A stretch of 64,000 nt of DNA from contig NC_058521.1 in assembly GCF_904849725.1 (NCBI RefSeq), forward strand, positions 563,662,176 to 563,726,175. Direction: 5' to 3'. Below, piece by piece: positions 58,301 through 64,000 of the stretch (its first letter is position 1; every line of letters begins with the position of its first letter). Source of the stretch: Hordeum vulgare subsp. vulgare. Taxonomy: Eukaryota > Streptophyta > Magnoliopsida > Poales > Poaceae. Both the position numbers and the translations under genes were made by a program. Under the pieces are notes generated by a model. That model was not told where the DNA came from, ran no database searches, and saw nothing but the letters and a program-made list of their open reading frames with translations.

Positions 58301-59040
58301 AATTTCTGTAAAGCATACAAGGTTGTTTGAAAGGAGTTTTCAAAGGAATACCTGGATTGCACTACTTGAACGTTGAGCATCATAGATCTATGGAGATAGA
58401 TCGAAAGCGCTTAACAGAAGTTTCAACAAGATGCATGCCTTGACAAGTTTTTGAAGGAGTTCAAAATAGATCAGCAAAGAAGGAGTTCTTGGTTGCGTTG
58501 TGAGGTGTGAATTTGAGTAAGACTCAAAACCCGACCCCGGCAGAATAAAGAGAATAGACGAAGGTCGTCTTCTATGCCTTGGCCGTAGAATCTGAAGTAT
58601 GCCATGCTCGGTACCGCACGTGATGTGTGCCTTGACTCAAAGTCTGTTGAGAGGTACAGAGAGTGATCCATGATTGAATCACTAGCAGCGGTCAAAATTT
58701 ATCCTTAGTAACTGATGGACTAAGAAATTTTTCTCGATTATGGAGGTGGTTAAAGAGTTCGTCGTAAAGGGTTACGTCGATGTAAGCTTTGACACTAATC
58801 CGAATAACTATGAGTAGTGAAACAGATTCGTATAGTAGAGTAGATATTTGGAGTATTTCCGAATAACACATAGTAGCATCATCTATAAGATGACATAAAG
58901 ATTTGTAAAGAACACACGGATCTGAAAATTTCAGAACCGTTGACTAAAACATCTCTCATGAGAAAGACGTGATCAGACCCCATGACTATATGGGTGTTGG
59001 ATTCGTTGGAATCACATGGTGATGTGAACTAGATTATTGA
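55326..59040 (+). pseudogene. gag-pol: Copia L gag-pol remnant, heavily decayed
   Basis: Recognisable only in fragments. Gag is at about 55652-55852 (SSIVERVLRLSEYDNHLNQV). The protease-integrase spacer is at 56300-56530 (LPLPSGLVLNLNNCYLVLAL), and an integrase core trace is at 56868-57107 (RYDHRNEYLSYEF). The linker is at 57379-57600 (MFVSRNGSFLEKRFLSKELS, VVPVAPTPIE), with RT and RNase H DNA similarity to about 58900. No catalytic motif survives intact: the integrase SDRGGEY reads YDHRNEY and no YVDD box is readable. Most indels in the 57350-59040 part recur in Copia H (37917-39626). Confidence 0.85.
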
Positions 59041-59060
59041 CTCTAGTGCAAGTGGGAGAC
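59041..59060 (+). promoter_or_regulatory. Copia L polypurine tract
   Basis: Purine-rich AGTGCAAGTGGGAGAC, directly before the TGTTGGAAATATGCC start of the 3' LTR. The same block, in the other orientation, follows the LTRs at 37917, 41384 and 48425. Confidence 0.88.
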
Positions 59061-60877
59061 TGTTGGAAATATGCCCTAGAGGCAATAATAAATTAGTTAT
59101 TATTATATTTCTTTGTTCATGATAATTGTTTATTATCCATGCTATAATTGTATTGATTGGAAACACAATACTTGTGTGGATACATAGACAAAACACTGTC
59201 CCTAGTAAGCCTCTAGTTGACTAGCTCGTTGATCAAAGATGGCCAAGGTTTCCTGGCCATAGGCAAGTGTTGTTACTTGATAACGGGATCACATCATTAG
59301 GAGAATCATGTGATGGACTAGACCCAAACTAATAGACGTAGCATGTTGATCGTGTCATTTTGTTGCTACTGTTTTCTGCGTGTCAAGTATTTGTTCCTAT
59401 GACCATGAGATCATATAACTCACTGACACCGGAGGAATGCTTTGTGTGTATCAAACGTCGCAACGTAACTGGGTGACTATAAAGATGCTCTACAGGTATC
59501 TCCGAAGGTGTTAGTTGAGTTAGTATGGATCGAGACTGGGATTTGTCACTCCGTGTGACGGAGAGGTATCTCGGGGCCCACTCGGTAATACAACATCACA
59601 CACAAGCCTTGCAAGCAATGTGACTTAGTGTAAGTTGCGGGATCTTGTATTACGGAACGAGTAAAGAGACTTGCCGGTAAACGAGATTGAAATAGGTATG
59701 CGAATACTGACGATCGAATCTCGGGCAAGTAACATACCGAAGGACAAAGGGAATGACATACGGGATTATATGAATCCTTGGCACTGAGGTTCAAACGATA
59801 AGATCTTCGTAGAATATGTAGGATCCAATATGGGCATCCAGGTCCCGCTATTGGATATTGACTGAGGAGTCTCTCGGGTCATGTCTACATAGTTCTCGAA
59901 CCCGCAGGGTCTGCACACTTAAGGTTCGACGTTGTTTTATGCGTATTTGAGTTATATGGTTGGTTACCGAATGTTGTTCGGAGTCCCGGATGAGATCACG
60001 GACGTCACGAGGGTTTCCGGAATGGTTCGGAAACGAAGATTGATATATAGGATGACCTCATTTGATTACCGGAAGGTTTTCGGAGTTACCGGGAATGTAC
60101 CGGGAATGACGAATGGGTTCCGGGTGTTCACCGGGGGGGGGCAACCCACCCCGGGGAAGCCCATAGGCCTTGGGGTGGCGCACCAGCCCTTAGTGGGCTG
60201 GTGGGACAGCCCAAGAAGGCCCTATGCGCCATAGGAAGAAAATCAAAGAGAAAAGAAAAAAAAGGAGGAGGTGGGAAAAGGGGGAAGGACTCCTCCTTCC
60301 AAACCTAGTTGGACTCGGTTTGGAAGGGGAGGGTTGCCCCCCTTGGCTCGGCCGACCCCCTTGGGAGTCCTTGGACCCCAAGGCAAGGCTCCCCCTCTTC
60401 CCCCTATATATACGGAGGTCTTAGGGTTGATTTGAGACAACTTTGCCACGGCAGCCCGACCACATATCTCCACGGTTTCACCTCTAGATCGCGTTTCTGC
60501 GGAGCTCGGGCGGAGCCCTGCTGAGATAAGATCACCACCAACCTCCGGAGCGCCATCACGCTGCCGGAGAACTCATCTACCTCTCCGTCTCTCTTGCTGG
60601 ATCAAGAAGGCCGAGATCATCGTCGAGCTGTACGTGTGCTGAACGCGGAGGTGCCGTCCGTTCGGCACTAGATCGTGGGACTGATCGTGGGACGGTTCGC
60701 GGGGCGGATCGAGGGACGTGAGGACGTTCCACTACATCTACCGCGTTCACTAACGCTTCTGATGTGCGGTCTACAAGGGTATGTAGATCGAACATCCCCT
60801 CTCGTAGATGGACATCACCATGATAGGTTTTCGTGCGCGTAGGAAAATTTTTGTTTCCCTTGCGACGTTCCCCAACA
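59061..60877 (+). repeat. Copia L 3' LTR
   Basis: 1817 bp, TGTTGGAAATATGCC to TTCCCCAACA, very close to the published BARE-1/Angela LTR as I remember it. TATA box TATATATA at 60405-60412. It is intact, so it could drive transcription rightward into Copia H. Confidence 0.93.
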
Positions 60878-61287
60878 AATCATACCCTGCAAAAACAAGT
60901 TAGACATCCTCTAATTGTTGTTGCATGTTTTACGTGGTTGCTATGGGTATCTAGTAGGATCGCATCTTACTTACGCAAACACCACAACGGAGATGTATGA
61001 ATTTCTATTTAACCTCTCTCCAAGGACATCCTCGGTCAAATCCAATTCAACTAAAGTTGGAGAAACCAACACTCGCCAGTCATCTTTGAGCAACGGGGTT
61101 GCTCGTAGCGATGAAACCAGTCTCTCGTAAGCGTACGAGTAATGTCGGTCCGAGCCGCTTCGATCCAACAATACCGCGGAATCAAGAAAAGACTAAGGAG
61201 GGCAGCAAACCGCACATCACCGCCCACAAAAACTTTTGTGTTCTACTCGAGATAACATCTACGCATGAACCTAGCTCATGATGCCAC
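60878..61287 (-). other. Copia H 5' leader fragment with primer site
   Basis: 410 bp of BARE/Angela leader in minus orientation, ending with the primer site (minus TGGCATCATGAGCTAGG at 61270-61286). The leader breaks at 60878 against the LTR end of L. The part of Copia H between here and 39626 is missing. Confidence 0.88.
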
Positions 61288-63070
61288 TGTTGGGGAACGT
61301 CGCAAGGGAAAAAAAATCCTACGCGCACGAAGACCTATCATGGTGATGTCCATCTACGAGAGGTGATTTCCAATCTACGTACCCTTGTAGATCGCACAGC
61401 AGGAAGCGTTAAGAAACGCGGTTGATGTAGTGGAACGTCCTCACGTCCCTCGATCCGCCCCGCGAACCGTCCCACGATCCGCTCCGATCTAGTGCCGAAC
61501 GGACGGCACCTCCGCGTTCAGCACACGTACAACTCGACGATGATCTCGGCCTTCTTGATCCAGCAAGAGAGACGGAGAGGTAGATGAGTTCTCCGGCAGC
61601 GTGACGGCGCTCCGGAGGTTGGTGGTGATCTATCCCAGCAGGGCTCCGCCCGAGCTTCGCAGAAATATGATCTAGAAGAAAAACCGTGGAGGTATGTGGT
61701 CGGGCTGCCGTGGCAAAGTTGTCTCAAATCAGCCCTAATACCCCAGTATATATAGGAGGGAGGGAGGGGAGGAGGCAGCCTCAAACCCTCAAGGTTTGGC
61801 CGAAATTGGAGGTGGAGGAGTCCTACTACAATCCTACTTGGAGTAGGATTCCACCTTCCCACTTGGAAACTCTTTCCACCTTGTGTTTTTTCCTTCTCAA
61901 ACCTTATGGGCCTTAGTGGGAACTTATTCCAGCCCATTAGGGGCTGGTTTATGTCTTCACATAGCCCATGAGACCCCTTGGGGCGTGACACCCCTCCCGA
62001 TGGTCCCCGGCACCCCTCCCGGCATTCCCGGTACACTACCGATGAGCCCGAAACTTTTTCGGTGACCAAAATAGGACTTCCTATATATCAATATTTACCT
62101 CCGGACCATTTCGGAGATCCTCGTGACATCCTGGATCTCATTTGGGACTCCGAACAACTTTAGGTTACCAACACCTATAACTCAACCATACCGAAACGTC
62201 ACTGAACCTTAAGTGTGCAGACCCTGCGGGTTCGAGAACTATGTAGACATGACCCGAGACACTCATCGGTCAATATCCAATAGCGGGACCTGGATACCCA
62301 TATTGGATCCTACATATTCTTCGAAGATCTTATCAGTTGAACCTCAGTGCCAAGGATTCATATAATCCCGTATGTCATTCCTTTTGTCCTTCGGTATGTT
62401 ACTTGCCCGAGATTCGATCGTCGGTATCCGCATCCCTATTTCAATCTCGTTACCGGCAAGTATCTTTACTCGTTCCGTAATACAAGATCCCGTGACTTAC
62501 ACATAGTCACATTGCTTGCAAGGTTTGTGTGTGATGTTGTATTACCGGGTGGGCCCCGAGATACCTCTCTGTCACACGGAGTGACAAATCCCAGTCTTTA
62601 TCCATACTAACTCAACGAACACCTTCGGAGATACCTGTAGAGCACCTTTATAGTCACCCAGTTACGTTGTGACGTTTGATGCACACAAGGTATTCCTTCG
62701 GTGCCAGTGAGTTATATGATCTCATGGTCATAGGAACAAATACTTGACATGCAGAAAACAATAGCAATAAAACGACATGATCAATATGCTACGTTCATAG
62801 TTTGGGTCTTGTCCATCACATGATTCTCCTAATGATGTGATCCCGTTATCAAGTGGCAACACTTTGCTTATGGCCAGGAAACCTTGACCATCTTTGATCA
62901 ACGAACTAGTCAACTAGAGGCTCACTAGGGACAGTGTGTTGTCTATGTATCCACACATGTATTTGAGTTTCCGATCAATACAATTCTAGCATGGATAATA
63001 AACGATTATTATGAACAAGGAAATATAATAATAACTAATTTATTATTGCCTCTAGGGCATATTCCCAACA
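61288..63070 (-). repeat. Copia H 5' LTR
   Basis: 1783 bp, TGTTGGGGAACGTCGC to CATATTCCCAACA. Minus-strand TATA box at about 61747-61754. It pairs with the split LTR 25638-26829/37326-37916. Confidence 0.92.
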
Positions 63071-63075
63071 GTTTC
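63071..63075. repeat. Target-site duplication of Copia H, right copy
   Basis: GTTTC, identical to 25633-25637. Confidence 0.93.
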
Positions 63076-63450
63076 AGCATCATCCCCTCTGTTATAGGCG
63101 GGCAGTGTGAGAGAGAGCAAAGAGTGCCTTCAATCGCACTCACAAATGGGCGGAAGGGAGGCGCATTACCTGTTCGAAGCTGAATCTGGCGGCTCCTTCT
63201 CGACCTGACCACGGGCTCCTCTCACCGTGCCACCCCCTCTCACCTTCTATCGATTTCACCAAGCAAAACAAAGAGCTCAGATCTACAAGGCGGAGGGGAT
63301 TGGGACTAGAGTATCGAATTCACTCACCACCATGGTCGTCGCTGCCGAAAGGGGGCTCCACTGACGCCGAGAAAGAGGGCTCCTCCGTCGTAGCCGCCGC
63401 CGGAGCTGAAGAATGGGGGCAGCGCGGGCAGTTTCAGACAGTTCTGGTCG
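63076..63450 (-). other. Upstream part of the possible Mutator-like gene
   Basis: A GC-rich segment that was contiguous with 25062-25632 before Copia H inserted. On the minus strand it shows an ATGG context (CCACCATGGTGGTGAGTG near 63330) and possible splice donors GTGAGT there and GAACAG|GTAATG (about 63166-63172), plus an AG acceptor near 63088. This fits the 5' leader and first introns of a transposase or host gene. Exon limits are inferred, not shown. Confidence 0.35.
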
Positions 63451-63774
63451 GGCAGTTTCACGGGATGCGGTGCTAATTAATTTGGGTCCAAATTAGTTAA
63501 GACATGACTTAAGCAAATTGGACTAGTTGACTAAGGCTTTAACGCATGTGTGGCCGTGAGCTATTTTCTCCCTTCAAACCGTCGCACGAGAGCTATTTCA
63601 TCGAAAGATGTCACACTGCTTCTAATTAGACTTGTGTCATGTTTCGCTTCATGTCATCCTCTGTCCTTGAGCTTTACTTTACAGTTTAAATACCTGCTAG
63701 TTTCATGCTCAACCATATGTAGTGACTATCTACACTTCTTTGTGGTTGTTGCCTAAGGCCAATGCTATGGTTGT
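63451..63774. other. AT-rich spacer, nothing recognised
   Basis: About 320 bp without LTR or coding similarity that I recognise. It separates the minus-strand gene-like piece from the plus-strand frame at 63775. Confidence 0.5.
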
Positions 63775-64000
63775 ATGAGGTACGGAAATGTTGATTTGAA
63801 GCACCCTGTTGATGCTGATAAATACAAAGGTGGACACTCTTGCCAGTACTCACCATATTTCGGTTTTGATCCACGGCGGCATGTTCCTAGCTATGATGTG
63901 CCTGCATACATCCGGAATGAGGAGGATAGGCTGGCAGATGAGGAGGTTAAGATAAGACGTATGTACAAGGTAATGTTTATATCTTGTGATGTTGGTACTT
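63775..64000 (+). CDS. Unrecognised open frame at window edge (partial)
   Basis: An ATG-started frame open to the end of the window (75 codons). It begins MRYGNVDLKHPVDADKYKGG and continues HSCQYSPYFGFDPRRHVPSY and DVPAYIRNEEDRLADEEVKI. The composition is protein-like (balanced hydrophobic and charged residues, Cys/His, Pro turns), unlike the shadow frames nearby. AAG|GTAATG at about 63967-63972 is a plausible splice donor, so the true exon may end there and the last ten codons may be intronic. An in-frame TAA at 63754-63756 closes the upstream side. I do not recognise the family; it could be a transposon ORF or a host gene exon. Confidence 0.4.
   Translation, partial: MRYGNVDLKHPVDADKYKGGHSCQYSPYFGFDPRRHVPSYDVPAYIRNEEDRLADEEVKIRRMYKVMFISCDVGT

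Larger units (their letters stand above)
53908..60877 (+). mobile_element. Copia L: degenerate Angela-type element, 5' LTR truncated
   Basis: A plus-strand Copia with 183 bp of 5' LTR, primer site, leader, 3.7 kb of decayed gag-pol, polypurine tract and a full 3' LTR (59061-60877). It is joined head to head to K on the left and abuts the leader of Copia H on the right (AATCA at 60878-60882 would be its target duplication; the left partner is lost). Its pol has many lesions shared with Copia H. Confidence 0.9.
25638..63070 (-). mobile_element. Copia H: old Angela-type element carrying 35 kb of nested insertions
   Basis: The outer element of the right half. Its 3' LTR is 25638-26829 plus 37326-37916 (split by element I), its 3' pol remnant is 37917-39626, its 5' leader is 60878-61287 and its 5' LTR is 61288-63070. 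The GTTTC duplication on both outer sides shows the two LTRs belong together. A hand count over about 240 LTR bases gives 13 differences (about 95% identity), older than element I inside it. About 2.85 kb of the interior (gag and most of pol) is missing at the site now occupied by J-K-L. Confidence 0.9.

Overview
The window is intergenic DNA from a large grass genome, almost certainly Triticeae (wheat, barley, rye or Aegilops). Nearly all of it is LTR retrotransposons stacked inside one another. The evidence is BARE-1/WIS/Angela-type Copia LTRs of about 1.76-1.82 kb, Gypsy LTRs of about 1.5-1.6 kb with a tRNA-Asp-type primer binding site (the group that includes Sabrina, WHAM and Fatima; I do not assign one name), and LTR pairs that are still about 95-97% alike by hand count. 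I found no convincing host gene. Two small non-retroelement coding pieces remain: a possible Mutator-like N-terminal exon and an unrecognised open frame at the right edge.

Layout. 1-14524: Gypsy A (minus strand, enters from the left), whose 5' LTR is split by complete Gypsy B at 3634-13910 (target-site duplication GGGAT). 14525-15167: LTR remnant of an older Gypsy C. 15168-16150: GC-rich segment with a LINE-like tail. 16151-18247: 3' end of plus-strand Gypsy D. 18248-20208: 5' LTR and broken gag of Gypsy E. 20209-22383: 5' LTR and leader of Copia F. 22384-25061: 3' LTR and part of the interior of element G (minus). 25062-25637: Mutator-like exon, which resumes at 63076.

25638-63070 is one old Copia, H (minus strand, duplication GTTTC), carrying everything between. 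Its 3' LTR is split by element I (26830-37320, duplication TCCGT), a complete 10.5 kb element that encodes Gag but no polymerase. Its interior has lost about 2.85 kb and holds a composite of three Copia elements. J and K (both minus) share one chimeric LTR, giving the order LTR-J-LTR-K-LTR. K is joined head to head to L (plus) through a near-symmetric LTR palindrome near 53.9 kb.

How the parts work together. J encodes a full Gag-protease-integrase-RT-RNase H polyprotein broken by one nonsense codon. K and Gypsy B carry a few lesions each. H and L share the same decayed pol, so they look like members of a non-autonomous subfamily copied in trans. Element I would need enzymes from elsewhere. 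The points most worth checking are the recombinant LTR, the 1.4 kb inverted repeat with a 13-nt centre, the Gag-only element with repeated polypurine-like modules, and two unrelated palindromic arrays placed just upstream of LTR TATA boxes.
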